A stretch of DNA of 38,020 nt from Patescibacteria group bacterium (GCA_016926555.1 JAFGOI010000005.1:1-38020); one strand, 5' to 3'. Counted from the stretch's first letter, positions 21,251-31,654 are shown. Numbers and translations: made by a program. Notes: generated by a model from the letters alone, not told the origin.

Positions 21251-22735
21251 CTAGTCTTGTCTCCCTACGCTACTTCCTTCTGCGGCTTTGACATGCTCGA
21301 CACCAATAAAAGAGGCAATGCACTCATTTATAAAACTCTCTTGATCCTTTAGATCTTCAATTTTAAGCCTACTTGATACATGAACATCATATGGGCTGGT
21401 GTGTATATAGTAGATACCTCCGTCGTAATGTATTAATCCCATGTTTATTACCCTGTGATAGTATTCGTTATTTGCCCTTGCATTTCCGGATGATATATCT
21501 TCAATCACGAGTGCCAAATTACCCTTAGGGAAGATCGAAGGTGGGATAAACAGTTTCCTGTGAGATAGATAGTTTCCAACAAAGGAAAAAAGAGCCACCG
21601 ATATTAGCGCAATAAGTACCTTTTTCCCTTTTTCAGATTTGAGTAATTCGTAATAAGTTGCAACCAGTTTTGCTAAAAAGAAAAGAAAGAACAAGTTCAG
21701 TACGAATACCGAGATATTTAGTGTTCTTTCAGGAATGTAGTCGGGTGAAGTTCTAACTATAACTGTAAAGAACTGACACCATAATACACAGGATATTATG
21801 AGTGCAGATTTAACAAATGATTTGATATTTACTTTATGAGATATTCTTTTATTAATATCTTGATAAGTTATTAATGTATAAAAAATAAATATGGCCAAAT
21901 ACGGAAGTATGATCCTATTTAAGAGTATCCAGCGAAATATAAAAAAGGCACCCTTTTGGAGACTAAGAAAGAGAGATGTAATTATAGGAACATCCGAATC
22001 AAAAGTTTCAATTCTAAGCTTATTACCAGGTGTACCTACAACTACCCAAGAACATAGTATGGTTAAACATAGAAAGTAAAACGCAGTAAGTACATTAGTA
22101 TTGTTTTTAACTGACATGATCAAATAAAAAAGGCAGATCCATAATGTATAAAGCATTATTACTTCGCTGCTTCCTATTGCTGCTGTTATCAGTAATGCCG
22201 TGTAAATGTAATCTGGTGGTGAAAATTTCTTACTTGAGCATATTCTTGATAGAAATAGAAGAACAAAGGATAAACCCAATGTATACGTGGTACTGCCTGA
22301 TGACCAGTAGTGTCCCAAGTTTAAGGCTGGTGCGATTTCGAAATACATTATACTTATCAAAAGGGCAAAGTTAAGATTAATGATTGGATTTTTAACTTGT
22401 AGTATGGGTTGTAAAAACTTATATATTGAGAAAAGAAGTACAAGGAATGTTGACATAAAAACCAGGTAGAAGTTTTCCATAAAGTTGAGTTTTACAAGAG
22501 TAATAGATTGAATAAATGCGGAGAAATATCTGCCTGACCACATAAAGTACCAGTTCTTTACAGCTTCAAATACCCCTAGGTCTTTAGCTCTCATGTAGTA
22601 ACAAAAATCGTCTCCTTGTGGGAATGAATAAAAAGATAATAGTATGAATGGCATGTGTAACCCGATAAGTGCGAGGAGTAGGAAAAGGTGGATTGGAGAG
22701 ATATTTTTGAATATTCTTTTCAGATTCAAATACAC
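21251..22735 (-). CDS. DUF6056-like polytopic membrane protein (GT-C type)
   Basis: The 494-residue protein has about twelve transmembrane helices. Its first outer loop, YSFPQGDDFCYYMRAKD, followed by WSGRYFSAFIQS, fits the DUF6056 pattern, in which an acidic pair in loop one resembles GT-C glycosyltransferases. A soluble C-terminal part (about 405-494) begins at FIPPSIFPKGN. It probably handles cell-surface glycans, but the activity is unproven. A short AT-rich region with TATAAT precedes the ATG. The 154 bases to the upstream surface gene hold nothing I can name. Confidence 0.75.
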   Translation of the reverse strand: MYLNLKRIFKNISPIHLFLLLALIGLHMPFILLSFYSFPQGDDFCYYMRAKDLGVFEAVKNWYFMWSGRYFSAFIQSITLVKLNFMENFYLVFMSTFLVLLFSIYKFLQPILQVKNPIINLNFALLISIMYFEIAPALNLGHYWSSGSTTYTLGLSFVLLFLSRICSSKKFSPPDYIYTALLITAAIGSSEVIMLYTLWICLFYLIMSVKNNTNVLTAFYFLCLTILCSWVVVGTPGNKLRIETFDSDVPIITSLFLSLQKGAFFIFRWILLNRIILPYLAIFIFYTLITYQDINKRISHKVNIKSFVKSALIISCVLWCQFFTVIVRTSPDYIPERTLNISVFVLNLFFLFFLAKLVATYYELLKSEKGKKVLIALISVALFSFVGNYLSHRKLFIPPSIFPKGNLALVIEDISSGNARANNEYYHRVINMGLIHYDGGIYYIHTSPYDVHVSSRLKIEDLKDQESFINECIASFIGVEHVKAAEGSSVGRQD

Positions 22736-22889
22736 ATCTAATTATATATTTATGCACTCGAGGAGCAAGTGTCACAGTTAGTTTCCCTTACAGGGGGTTA
22801 AATATAAATAGTCAAGCCTTTTTCTAGGTTTGTTGGTGATATCGTATTCAAATCAGTGATGGCCAGGTAATGCCTTATTCTACTCAAAG

Positions 22890-25844
22890 CTAATTCACCC
22901 AGAAAAGTCCTCTTTCAGTTGAATCTTGAAAGAAGTTCCCATGACGCATGATATCACTTGTTCCTGGTGCAGTTGTGATTTTTGGATAACCATCTGCGTT
23001 ATAAGCTGCGAATACGGTGCCGTCTCCCCTTATCATTCTAAAACAGTAGGTAGTATTATCAATTGCCCCATTGTTTTCTATAGGCCAATCCCACTCACTT
23101 GTTTCTGTAACTTGAATATCGTTTGGATTTGCTCCAGTAGGATTAATTTCAGAGTAGAATCCTTCAGCAGAGGATGTGGATGTAGATACGTCGTTTACTT
23201 GTGGCGTAGTGTCACCAATGCCAGTTTCGTCGTATAGGCGCCAAATCTCCCCAGATCCCTTGGTACCAACGTCAGTCCATCCGGTTGCTGTAGTGCAGTC
23301 CTCAGCTGTGTCGTACTGCAACTTGAAAGTTCTAGCACCTGGGTTTAAATAAATAGTACCAGCGGTGATATTCATTTGTACGCGAATTTGGTCATGGGGT
23401 TTTAGAGTCATATTTGATGCCGGGAGTTGTGTTAGCACCTCATTTTCGCTGAGATCCCCACCTATTCCGGGTGGCCAAGGGTTAGTTAGGGTAACAGAAC
23501 TTTCCGGAACAAAGAATTCAAAGTCGTTTTGTGTATATGATGTAGCTGTCCATGTTACTGCCCAATCCTCTAAATAAGGTGTTCCGCTAGAATCGGTTAA
23601 AGTCGCTTTGAGACAGATATTATTGTATGTTGTTGAAACTGGGTAAAGATCGGATATATCAATGGGGCTGGCAGCAACATCAAAACCGGATGAATTTCCG
23701 GCAAGTATACCATCAGGTACTATTGTATCGCATGGGGTTGATACTGTGTAATAAACACTTAATTTTACATCGCCTGCTGATTCGGTTGTACTAAAACTTA
23801 TTTCATCCCACACATCCTGACCACTAACGAAATCAAAATCTATCTCTGGGGACATAACTGTTGCGGGGCTTGCTAGTGCAGGCTGCCAAGATGCAGAAAC
23901 TCGGGTCATTCTGTTTGCACCGCTCGTAAATGTGGAGCTTAGTGTGGTTTCGGTGCCAGTTGCATATCTGAGCTCTGCTACACAAAACAGCGAGCTGGTG
24001 TCCTTAAAATCATATAATTCATCTTGGTTTTGTCCCTGGGCCCAAGAGGTACCTGTGTTGCCACAGCCGGCTGTGGAAAATACCCAAGAATGTTCAGAGG
24101 GGCTAATGGTATTTTCGATTGTATCATCAGGGGATGATGCCTCTGCAGTCTCGTCGGTTGTTTCTGGGGGGCCTTGATATACGCCTGTATATTCCGCGGC
24201 GAACCCGTTGATTTCTGGTTCACTTGCTGTTCCCGTGCCGGTTATAGCTACCGTTTGGGAACCTGTACTTGGCATATCCGCATCCAATATATACCAAATT
24301 TCTGAGAGGTAACGGAAACCAGAGGTGCCTGTAATAGCTGTTTCACCCTCTGTCATAGCTACGCCGCCATATGTTACACCTGTGACATCGGCAGTATTGC
24401 CGTTTTCAACGCCGATGTAAACAACAACAAGCCTGTTTGTTCCAGCTTCAAGTGTGTGACTAAAAGACACAGATAAGGCCCCCGCCGTTCCGTTTGTATC
24501 TGTTCCAACTTTGGCAATAGTGCCAAGAGAAAGTTCGACAGAATCAGCTCCACTTGTTTCCGAGTTGGTTAATGTTCCTGTATTAAGTTGTTCGTCCGTT
24601 GATTGATACCATTCATCTGGGTCTGTGCCTGAAACGTATCTAATACTCTGAACAGCGGAGTACGCACCATAGGTGCCCGAACCTCCCGTCCCAGAGTCGT
24701 CTTCAGCTCGAACACGCCAATAGTATGTATTTCCAGTTGTCATTGATGTAGCAGGTGTGAAACGGATTCTTTCACCTTCGTTGAAAGGGTTTGTATCCCC
24801 GCCGGAAACAGTATTTGAAAAGGTTCCGCTACCTGCAACACAGGAGGTATCTGATTCACAGTTGATTAGTGGCGAGCCAAAAGCATAATCGTCATCAACT
24901 TGTATTTGGTAAATAATATCTGCAGATCCATCTGGATCGCTAGCAGTAAATTCATATATGGGTGCGGAATCCCCAGTCCTTATATTGTCAAAAGGAGTAT
25001 CATGAAGTGTTGGTGCATCCGGACTAGTCATTTCTCTTACAGCGAATTGAAAATAAGCAGCGCCATCACTTACAGCACACGTTACTGTAGCTGAACCAGT
25101 TCCCCCTGCCGTAGCCATATCTCGTGTTCCCCATGTGCCGCTGGCATTCTCTGCTCCTGTGCCTGCTGTTTGTTCACCTCTCTCACCCCATCCTGTTCCG
25201 GCCACGCTGAAGGGGTATCCATCACCCCCATCAAAGCTTAAGCCGTAAAATACCAGGGTATCATTTTCAGTGGTTGTTACCTGAGGTATTGCGTGACTGG
25301 TGGTGTCGGTTGATGACTGAGTGAAATTGTATACATTTATAGGTGAGTTTATGTTTGCACCGGAAACTCGGATATACCAGCCGAACATATCGTCGAATGT
25401 TGCAGCGTTTACGGTTACCTTTCCTTCTGTTCCCGTAGCCACGCGCCAAAAAGCGGCAATATGAGCTTGTGCAGTAGCATTACCTCCCTCATCAATTTGA
25501 GTCCAACCGGATGCTATTGAAAATTCATCCCCTGCTTCAGCATCATCACTGCCTACTATTATTATTAAAAGTTCTCCTGCAGTAATTCCAGAAGGAGGAG
25601 CAAGTGTTAGACGACCCATGTCATCCGCCCCTCCGCTTGTTGCTTGAAATCCCTCCACTACGGGTATTGCTGCGTATGCAAGTCTTGGATTGAATGTGAA
25701 CTTTAGAGTATTGACTTTAAAAGCCGGTATTCCAACGAAAAACAGAGAGAAAATTGTAAAAAATGCAAGAATTCTTACTGTAGGCAAAAAGAGCTTTATT
25801 ATTGTTTCCTTCCTTATGAGTATACTTTTAGCAAGGGTTTTCAT
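22890..25844 (-). CDS. Giant modular surface protein A
   Basis: The 984-residue protein has an N-terminal basic segment and a signal anchor (about residues 25-45), then modules. A beta-sandwich at about 58-270 begins VEGFQATSGGADDMGRL. An Fn3-like module (about 275-400) has PFDNIRTGDSAP and IIYQIQVDDDYAF. A jelly-roll-like module (about 440-650) has NGTAGALSVSFSHTLEAGTN. A beta module (about 660-765) has MSPEIDFDF. The C-terminal module (about 770-984) has WRLYDETGIGDTTPQVND and ends MRHGNFFQDSTERGLFWVN. Four modules match protein B across the divergent promoter region. It is probably exposed at the surface, with a role in attachment or as a surface layer (inference). The start at 25844 lacks a clear SD. 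Confidence 0.85.
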   Translation of the reverse strand: MKTLAKSILIRKETIIKLFLPTVRILAFFTIFSLFFVGIPAFKVNTLKFTFNPRLAYAAIPVVEGFQATSGGADDMGRLTLAPPSGITAGELLIIIVGSDDAEAGDEFSIASGWTQIDEGGNATAQAHIAAFWRVATGTEGKVTVNAATFDDMFGWYIRVSGANINSPINVYNFTQSSTDTTSHAIPQVTTTENDTLVFYGLSFDGGDGYPFSVAGTGWGERGEQTAGTGAENASGTWGTRDMATAGGTGSATVTCAVSDGAAYFQFAVREMTSPDAPTLHDTPFDNIRTGDSAPIYEFTASDPDGSADIIYQIQVDDDYAFGSPLINCESDTSCVAGSGTFSNTVSGGDTNPFNEGERIRFTPATSMTTGNTYYWRVRAEDDSGTGGSGTYGAYSAVQSIRYVSGTDPDEWYQSTDEQLNTGTLTNSETSGADSVELSLGTIAKVGTDTNGTAGALSVSFSHTLEAGTNRLVVVYIGVENGNTADVTGVTYGGVAMTEGETAITGTSGFRYLSEIWYILDADMPSTGSQTVAITGTGTASEPEINGFAAEYTGVYQGPPETTDETAEASSPDDTIENTISPSEHSWVFSTAGCGNTGTSWAQGQNQDELYDFKDTSSLFCVAELRYATGTETTLSSTFTSGANRMTRVSASWQPALASPATVMSPEIDFDFVSGQDVWDEISFSTTESAGDVKLSVYYTVSTPCDTIVPDGILAGNSSGFDVAASPIDISDLYPVSTTYNNICLKATLTDSSGTPYLEDWAVTWTATSYTQNDFEFFVPESSVTLTNPWPPGIGGDLSENEVLTQLPASNMTLKPHDQIRVQMNITAGTIYLNPGARTFKLQYDTAEDCTTATGWTDVGTKGSGEIWRLYDETGIGDTTPQVNDVSTSTSSAEGFYSEINPTGANPNDIQVTETSEWDWPIENNGAIDNTTYCFRMIRGDGTVFAAYNADGYPKITTAPGTSDIMRHGNFFQDSTERGLFWVN

Positions 25845-25959
25845 TGTTCTCGAGCTATTTGTTTCTATAAATAACTAAAATAATTATAACAAACACTTTA
25901 GATTGATTATAGAGAGTTAGAGTACCATTAGCTCCATAAGTGATGTTAACATATATATA
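25845..25959. promoter_or_regulatory. Divergent promoter region of surface proteins A and B
   Basis: The 115-base, very AT-rich spacer lies between two paralogous divergent genes. It has several -10-like strings, including TATAAT at 25956-25961, which overlaps the ATG of protein B. No convincing -35 pair or operator was found. Shared control of both genes is possible from position alone. Confidence 0.4.
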
Positions 25960-28900
25960 ATGGAAAAACGTGAGTGCTGCACTGCCAAGTTAGAATCCGG
26001 TGTATTTGTTTCTGTTGCGGTGTTTTTGTTCACTTTTTTGTCCATTCTGAAGTTGGCTGATCTTAAACCGTCTTACGCACAGGATTTATCGTGGGGTGTT
26101 CTTGCTATTAATACAAATAAGTCTGTTTATACTCCTGGGGAAGTGGCTAAGATAGATATTGCTGTTCTTGATCATGAAGGAGAGATGGTTTGTGATGCAG
26201 AATTAAGGTTGGCGGTTGTAGATCCCCTTGGGAGAGTTACTATTTTATCAACTGCGGATAATACTATTAAGGTCAATCCAGAATGTAAAGTAAAGGGTGT
26301 AGTCAATAGACCTGATTTTGAAGCAGTTTATAGTGTGGGTGCAGAAGGTAAATATGAGATGAAGCTTGAAACGAGGACGTCTGCGGGGAGTTATTCAATA
26401 ACTGACTCGTTTGTAGTCAAAAAAGATGTTTTGTTTGATGTTGAGAGGATTACTGCAACAAGGATTTATCCAGTTAAAGATTATCCCGCGGTTATAAAAG
26501 TGGTTCCAAATACAGATTTTCGAGGACGGGTTACAGAAATTGTACCGAGTAATTTTGAAATAAAAGAGACAAGTGAGGAGCTTTTTGAGTTGTTTACAGG
26601 TTTGGAAGATGAAAAATATGCTGTTCCCTACTCTACTGACACTTTTGTTGGCGACCAAGATGGTGCGGCCTTATTAAGATGGGATGTAAATTGGAAAAAG
26701 GGCGAAACATATTACTTAACATATTCATACAATGCACCTGATATGAGTCCGGAATACTATACTTTAGGACCGGTCGCACTTACAAACGAACAAGATGCTG
26801 CTATATTTACAGAAACAAGAAACTGGGAAGTAGCTTCAGACGCGGCCACCATAGCACTGCTTGATTCGGCAAGTAATGGGACAGCAGGAGCTTTGAGCCT
26901 AACCTTTAGTCATACACTAAGTGCAGGCGCTAATAGAATGGTGATTGTACTAGTTGGAATAGAAAACGGAGATACTGTTTCCTGCTCCTCTTCTGCCGTC
27001 ACATATGGTGGTGAAAATATGACCAGAGCGGTAACTGAACTTACTGGTACATCCGGGTTTAGATCGTTAACCGAAATATGGTATTTACTAGAAGCCGATT
27101 TGCCAAGCGAGGGCTCAAACAATGTAGTAATAACGTGTACAGGAACATCCAGCGCTCCTGAAATAAATGGTGTGGCTATGACACTCGAAGAAGTAGACCA
27201 AACAGCACCAGATGACACGAACTCACAATCTCAAACTAGTACGGCTGACATATCAACTAGTATTGTACCTGTTGTAGATAACTCCTGGCTTATAGATGCT
27301 TTAACTCTAGGGGATTATACCGTCACTCCAACAGTTGTCTCCCCTCAAACCGAAGAGTACAGTTTTCAAGACACCTCCTCGTACTTTTCTGTGTCCACAA
27401 ATAGAGATGTAGCTGCCGGATCAGATGCAATGGCTTGGACGCACTCCTCTGTAAATAGAGAGGCACATGCGGTAATAGCAATTGCTCCTCATCCGGGAGC
27501 TGTTCCTATAACCTTAAATGATCCCTTTGACAATATAAAGCTTGGTGATTCCACACCTAGTTTTGATTTTACTGCGTATGATTCGGACGGGACAGCAGGT
27601 ATAATCTATCAAATCCAAATTGACGACACCTACGATTTTAGTTCGGCTTTCATCGATTGCGAGTCAGACACAACATGTACCGCCGGCAACGGCTCTTTTT
27701 CCAATACGGTCACGGTTGGAGATACCAGTCCCTTTAATGAAAATGAAAAAGTACGGTTCACACCTACCACACCAATGACAACCGGAACAGTTTATTACTG
27801 GAGGGCAAGAGGTGAGGATGCTGCAAGTGAAGGCGGCTCCGGAGCTTACGGTGAGTGGTCTGCTATTCAAAGTGTTACCTACATAGACGGAACGAGACCT
27901 TCGGAGTGGTTTCAGACTGCAGACGAGCAATTTGATACGGGCACACTGGATTTAACGCAGACAACTGGGTCAGATTCGGTAGAACTTGAGTCAGGTCTTT
28001 CCTATTACGGTGTAATATCTGGAATGTCACCTGATTATTGGTGGCGGCTTGATGGAGATGAAACGGATTCCGCGGATAGTGCGAATTCTGATGGTGGTAA
28101 TGATCCATCTTGGGCGGCATCTATAATACCGGCCATTTCGGCTACGAATGAATGCGGGAATTACAACGGAACCAATGATGAAACATATATTCCAAATCAG
28201 ACAGACATAAACTCAGCTACTACATATCAGAAATCAATATCGGTGTGGATTGACGCAGACACACTCGATACGTCAAGTAATGGACGAGTAATATGGGGAG
28301 AGGGGGGAACTTACAATGGGTTGGCGTTATACATATATGGTACAAGTTTGTACTTTCTTGTATATGAAAGTTCTAACAGAGATTATATCTCGACCACTAT
28401 AAGCACGGGTACTCTCTACCATATAGGGGTAACTCTTGATACTACAGCTCAGGAAATGTATTTGTATATTGATGGGGATGTAGCTGCCAGCGATACAGAT
28501 GGATTAAATATTGGTTCCGATTTCGCGGCGCACTCAGCGGGTGCTGCAATAGGCGGAGTTGATTCCAATCTTGTGAATCATAGCGGGAGTACGATGAGTG
28601 GGTTTTTTGATGGGGATATCGCGGATGTCGTTTATTGGGCGGAACAGACGGTGTTAAGCGAAAACGATTTCGAGACTATATATGCTGCAGGTGTGGGGGA
28701 GCCTGCTAACGGCTATATAACATCGCCAACTATTGACTTTGACTCTGTCCCCGGAGGTATAGCATGGAATCAGTTTTTATTTTCTGATACAGAACCGGGG
28801 AGCAATATAACCTATGATATTCAATATTGGGATGGTGATAGCTGGGAGAATACATCTATTGTTGACCAAGACTTTTCACCTGTAGATATATCAGGACTTG

Positions 28901-29649
28901 ATCCGAGTGTTTACAATGAAATTAGAATTGTGGCATTTTTGGAGTACGTAACAGCTGGACCAACTTTGTATGACTGGACGATAACATGGTACGCGCCGGA
29001 TTATACTCAGAACGATTTCGAATGGTTTGTAACAACAAATTCCGTTACGTTAACAAACTTGTGGCCGCCTGGAAATGGTGATAATTTTAGTGAGAATACG
29101 GCTATAACTCCGCTTCCGGTAACAAACCGGCCTTTAATAGATGGAGATCAGATACGGATTCAGATGAATCTCGCGGTGTCGTCTTCAACACTTCTTACGG
29201 ATAAGCAGACCTTTAAGCTGCAATATAGCGCTGCGTCTGACTGTACTACTGCCAGCAGTTGGACGGATGTTGGGGCTAAGTCATCCGGTTCCATATGGCG
29301 GTTATTTGATGAAACGGGAATCGGTGATACAACACCGCAAGTTAATGATATTTCTACATCTACATCGTCAGCGGAGGGTTTCTATTCGGAAATTAATCCT
29401 ACGGGAGTAAATCCAAATGAGGTTGCGATTGGTGAAAATGTGGAATGGGATTGGCCGGTGGAAAATAATGGCGCGGCAGAAAATACGACTTATTGTTTCA
29501 GGATGGTTAAAGGGGACGGAACTGTGTTTAGGACGTATAATTCCGATAGTTATCCTAAGCTAAACACTGCGCCGGGAGTGTCGGATTTTATGCGGCATGG
29601 TAATTTCTTTACTAATTTAGAGAAGGCCGGTTACTTTTGGGCGAATTAG
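25960..29649 (+). CDS. Giant modular surface protein B with LamG domain
   Basis: The 1229-residue protein has a signal anchor at about residues 14-36. An alpha-2-macroglobulin MG-like region follows (about 42-290; NTNKSVYTPGEVAKIDIAV). The jelly-roll-like module (about 300-505) has NGTAGALSLTFSHTLSAGAN. The Fn3-like module (about 515-640) has PFDNIKLGDSTP. A LamG domain (about 680-925) has ISVWIDADTL, MYLYIDGDVAAS and FFDGDIADVVYW. A beta module (about 930-1010) has ITSPTIDFD. The C-terminal module (about 1015-1229) has WRLFDETGIGDTTPQVND and ends MRHGNFFTNLEKAGYFWAN. Compared with protein A, the Fn3 and jelly-roll modules are in swapped order. The downstream gene follows at once. Confidence 0.87.
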   Translation: MEKRECCTAKLESGVFVSVAVFLFTFLSILKLADLKPSYAQDLSWGVLAINTNKSVYTPGEVAKIDIAVLDHEGEMVCDAELRLAVVDPLGRVTILSTADNTIKVNPECKVKGVVNRPDFEAVYSVGAEGKYEMKLETRTSAGSYSITDSFVVKKDVLFDVERITATRIYPVKDYPAVIKVVPNTDFRGRVTEIVPSNFEIKETSEELFELFTGLEDEKYAVPYSTDTFVGDQDGAALLRWDVNWKKGETYYLTYSYNAPDMSPEYYTLGPVALTNEQDAAIFTETRNWEVASDAATIALLDSASNGTAGALSLTFSHTLSAGANRMVIVLVGIENGDTVSCSSSAVTYGGENMTRAVTELTGTSGFRSLTEIWYLLEADLPSEGSNNVVITCTGTSSAPEINGVAMTLEEVDQTAPDDTNSQSQTSTADISTSIVPVVDNSWLIDALTLGDYTVTPTVVSPQTEEYSFQDTSSYFSVSTNRDVAAGSDAMAWTHSSVNREAHAVIAIAPHPGAVPITLNDPFDNIKLGDSTPSFDFTAYDSDGTAGIIYQIQIDDTYDFSSAFIDCESDTTCTAGNGSFSNTVTVGDTSPFNENEKVRFTPTTPMTTGTVYYWRARGEDAASEGGSGAYGEWSAIQSVTYIDGTRPSEWFQTADEQFDTGTLDLTQTTGSDSVELESGLSYYGVISGMSPDYWWRLDGDETDSADSANSDGGNDPSWAASIIPAISATNECGNYNGTNDETYIPNQTDINSATTYQKSISVWIDADTLDTSSNGRVIWGEGGTYNGLALYIYGTSLYFLVYESSNRDYISTTISTGTLYHIGVTLDTTAQEMYLYIDGDVAASDTDGLNIGSDFAAHSAGAAIGGVDSNLVNHSGSTMSGFFDGDIADVVYWAEQTVLSENDFETIYAAGVGEPANGYITSPTIDFDSVPGGIAWNQFLFSDTEPGSNITYDIQYWDGDSWENTSIVDQDFSPVDISGLDPSVYNEIRIVAFLEYVTAGPTLYDWTITWYAPDYTQNDFEWFVTTNSVTLTNLWPPGNGDNFSENTAITPLPVTNRPLIDGDQIRIQMNLAVSSSTLLTDKQTFKLQYSAASDCTTASSWTDVGAKSSGSIWRLFDETGIGDTTPQVNDISTSTSSAEGFYSEINPTGVNPNEVAIGENVEWDWPVENNGAAENTTYCFRMVKGDGTVFRTYNSDSYPKLNTAPGVSDFMRHGNFFTNLEKAGYFWAN

Positions 29650-29672
29650 GTGAGTTTAGCCAAAGAGTGTTT

Positions 29673-30668
29673 ATGGGTTCTTTAGAACGAAGAAAATCAA
29701 CTAGATCTGTGTTGTTTTTGTTCTGTGCGGGTATCGCTTTTGGCGGGTTTGTGCGTGCCAGGGAAAATATTAGCTCATATAAAGAAATAGATAAAAATGG
29801 TTATACCCAAATTGTGTATAAAAAAGGCGGTAAAAAAGTTCAGATAACCGACGAGCAGTTTCCGCATACAGACCCGAAAAATAGTGAGTCGTTTATCGTA
29901 TGGGCAAGTCAGGTAGGGCAATACTGGCAGATATTTTATTATAACGTAGCCGCCGAAAGAACCGTTCAGCTTACTTCGCAGGAGAATAATGTTAATCCCC
30001 AGATTTTCGGTAAATATATTGTATGGGAGGGACAAAGGAACGGTGTTTGGCAGATTTTCCTTTTTGATGGAGTGCGCACTAAACCGGTTACTTCCGGAGT
30101 GTATCCTTCCCAAGATGTGGCTATAAATGATGGGTATGTAGCGTTTTCGAGAAAATCCGTAGATAACAAGTGGAAAGTTTATTATTACGATATTTCCTCC
30201 GAAGATCTAGTTAACCTTACTCCGGCCGAATCAGGTAAAAAACCAATTATTAAAAATGGCCAGATAGTTTGGTATTCGACAGAGCAGGACAAGAGAAACG
30301 CGGTATTTTACAGGTACGATCTTAATACAAAGTTAAAATACCGTGAGGGAACATTGAGTGAGAAAGGAGTGATTAGCAGTAATATTGATCACAATCTTGA
30401 AAGGCTTGCCGCTGAACAAGGATCTGGGGGAAGTGGCTTTCGGCTTAACCGAGATAATATTTATAAAATAGTTACAGTTGATGATATTAAAGAAGAAATA
30501 TCCGAAATTCAGGGGGTAAATGAGTCAACTGCGTCTGAAACAGATACATTTGAGGAAGATGTTGATAGTGTTGTAGAGGCCGAGGAGACGCGGGAGTCTA
30601 CATCTTCACATGATGAAGAGGAGACAACAGAGGAGACAACAGAGGAGAGTACTTCCTCTGAAGACTAG
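29673..30668 (+). CDS. Exported TolB/beta-propeller-like protein with acidic tail
   Basis: ATG 29673 is chosen over the TTG at 29637, which lies inside the end of protein B. The 331 residues begin MGSLERRKSTRSVLFLFCAG, a signal peptide or anchor. Four to five propeller-type repeats follow (about 30-220), each with a strand like SFIVWASQ, YIVWEGQR, YVAFSRKS or QIVWYSTE, then WQIFYYN or WKVYYYD. The last 60 residues are Glu/Thr/Ser-rich low complexity. It starts 23 bases after protein B, so it is probably co-expressed as part of the same surface system. Confidence 0.75.
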   Translation: MGSLERRKSTRSVLFLFCAGIAFGGFVRARENISSYKEIDKNGYTQIVYKKGGKKVQITDEQFPHTDPKNSESFIVWASQVGQYWQIFYYNVAAERTVQLTSQENNVNPQIFGKYIVWEGQRNGVWQIFLFDGVRTKPVTSGVYPSQDVAINDGYVAFSRKSVDNKWKVYYYDISSEDLVNLTPAESGKKPIIKNGQIVWYSTEQDKRNAVFYRYDLNTKLKYREGTLSEKGVISSNIDHNLERLAAEQGSGGSGFRLNRDNIYKIVTVDDIKEEISEIQGVNESTASETDTFEEDVDSVVEAEETRESTSSHDEEETTEETTEESTSSED

Positions 30669-30725
30669 TAAGGAAGATTAGTAAGATAGTAGCGCGGATT
30701 TAATGATTATTTATAGCGAGACTGA

Positions 30726-31580
30726 TTAACGTGTTTTTTCTGCTAGTTTATTAATTGCTTTGTCCAGAGTATATATCTCGTTTGTGAGGTTGGTAAGTAT
30801 TGTAAGAAAGTCATCTGATAGAAGGTTGGATAACTCTGTATTGTATGTGATGGTCTTTAAGTTATCGATAGCAAGATTCTCTTCGCAAGTAGCCAAGTCT
30901 CCATATGTAGCCTGTTTCTTATTTATTTTGTTTAGGCAGTTTTCAAAAGCGGTTTGTGTCGTTTCCAGCTGAGCTATTAGTTTTTCGGTTTTTGGCAGTG
31001 GCGGTTCTAAATTAATAATTTTATCCTTAATATCCGAGAATACCTTGTTGTTTTCAATTTCCTTTTCGGTGAACTCTGCGTATACTGACTTGTAAGGTTG
31101 GAAATTACTTGGTAAGTTAATTTTATAAATTGTTTGGAGTTCGTTTCCGGCTTTTTCAAAGTTATTTAGGAATGGTTCTATATCTTGAGAATTTGCAGAT
31201 ATTTTTTTGATTGTCCCGGGGATTTTATTTAGTGTTTCAAACCATACCGTTGTGAGATATCTCAAGGAAAGTATTTCTGTATTTTTTTTGTTATTCTCAT
31301 AATTTTCTATGTCGCCTTTTAGATCTTGGTTAGTGTTTCTAATATTTGTGAGGATCTCGGATTTTTTCTCAGTGAAGCTAATTTCTAGGGGATCTAATTC
31401 ATACAAACTCATAATGTTTAGTCTTTTTTGTACCGCGCTCTCTTTTATTTTGGATAACACGCTGAGTTCGTTTGAGCGAAAAATTGCCAGTGTGTTTAGT
31501 CTAACTTTATTAAGGCAGTAAATGAGGATTACTGCGGAGATAAGTAAAGTTAAATAAAGGAGCTTTTTATTTTTTAGCAT
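30726..31580 (-). CDS. Anchored helical protein, unknown
   Basis: The 284-residue protein has an N-terminal transmembrane helix (about residues 7-24) and a long mostly helical, probably coiled-coil, extracytoplasmic part. Two cysteines (in ENCLNKINKK and in LATCEEN) could form a disulfide. No family is recognised. It stands alone, convergent with the propeller gene; the 57 bases between them hold no terminator-like hairpin. Confidence 0.7.
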   Translation of the reverse strand: MLKNKKLLYLTLLISAVILIYCLNKVRLNTLAIFRSNELSVLSKIKESAVQKRLNIMSLYELDPLEISFTEKKSEILTNIRNTNQDLKGDIENYENNKKNTEILSLRYLTTVWFETLNKIPGTIKKISANSQDIEPFLNNFEKAGNELQTIYKINLPSNFQPYKSVYAEFTEKEIENNKVFSDIKDKIINLEPPLPKTEKLIAQLETTQTAFENCLNKINKKQATYGDLATCEENLAIDNLKTITYNTELSNLLSDDFLTILTNLTNEIYTLDKAINKLAEKTR

Positions 31581-31654
31581 GGATGTATATTACCACCAAG
31601 GATAGGTTCGATGTGCCGTCAGTGTCACTTCTGGCTAGAGTGTGCCTGTTTAAT

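Noticed and set aside
21220-21262. Inverted repeat AGACAAG / CTTGTCT between convergent genes
   Set aside because: A seven-base stem with a loop of about 29 bases and no T-run; probably chance and partly inside the DUF6056-like gene.
23932-25094. Plus-strand ORFs within surface protein A
   Set aside because: They are shadows of the 984-codon minus-strand gene, without motifs or ribosome sites.
29637-29672. TTG start of the propeller protein inside surface protein B
   Set aside because: It places charged residues before the signal peptide; ATG 29673 gives a normal signal sequence.
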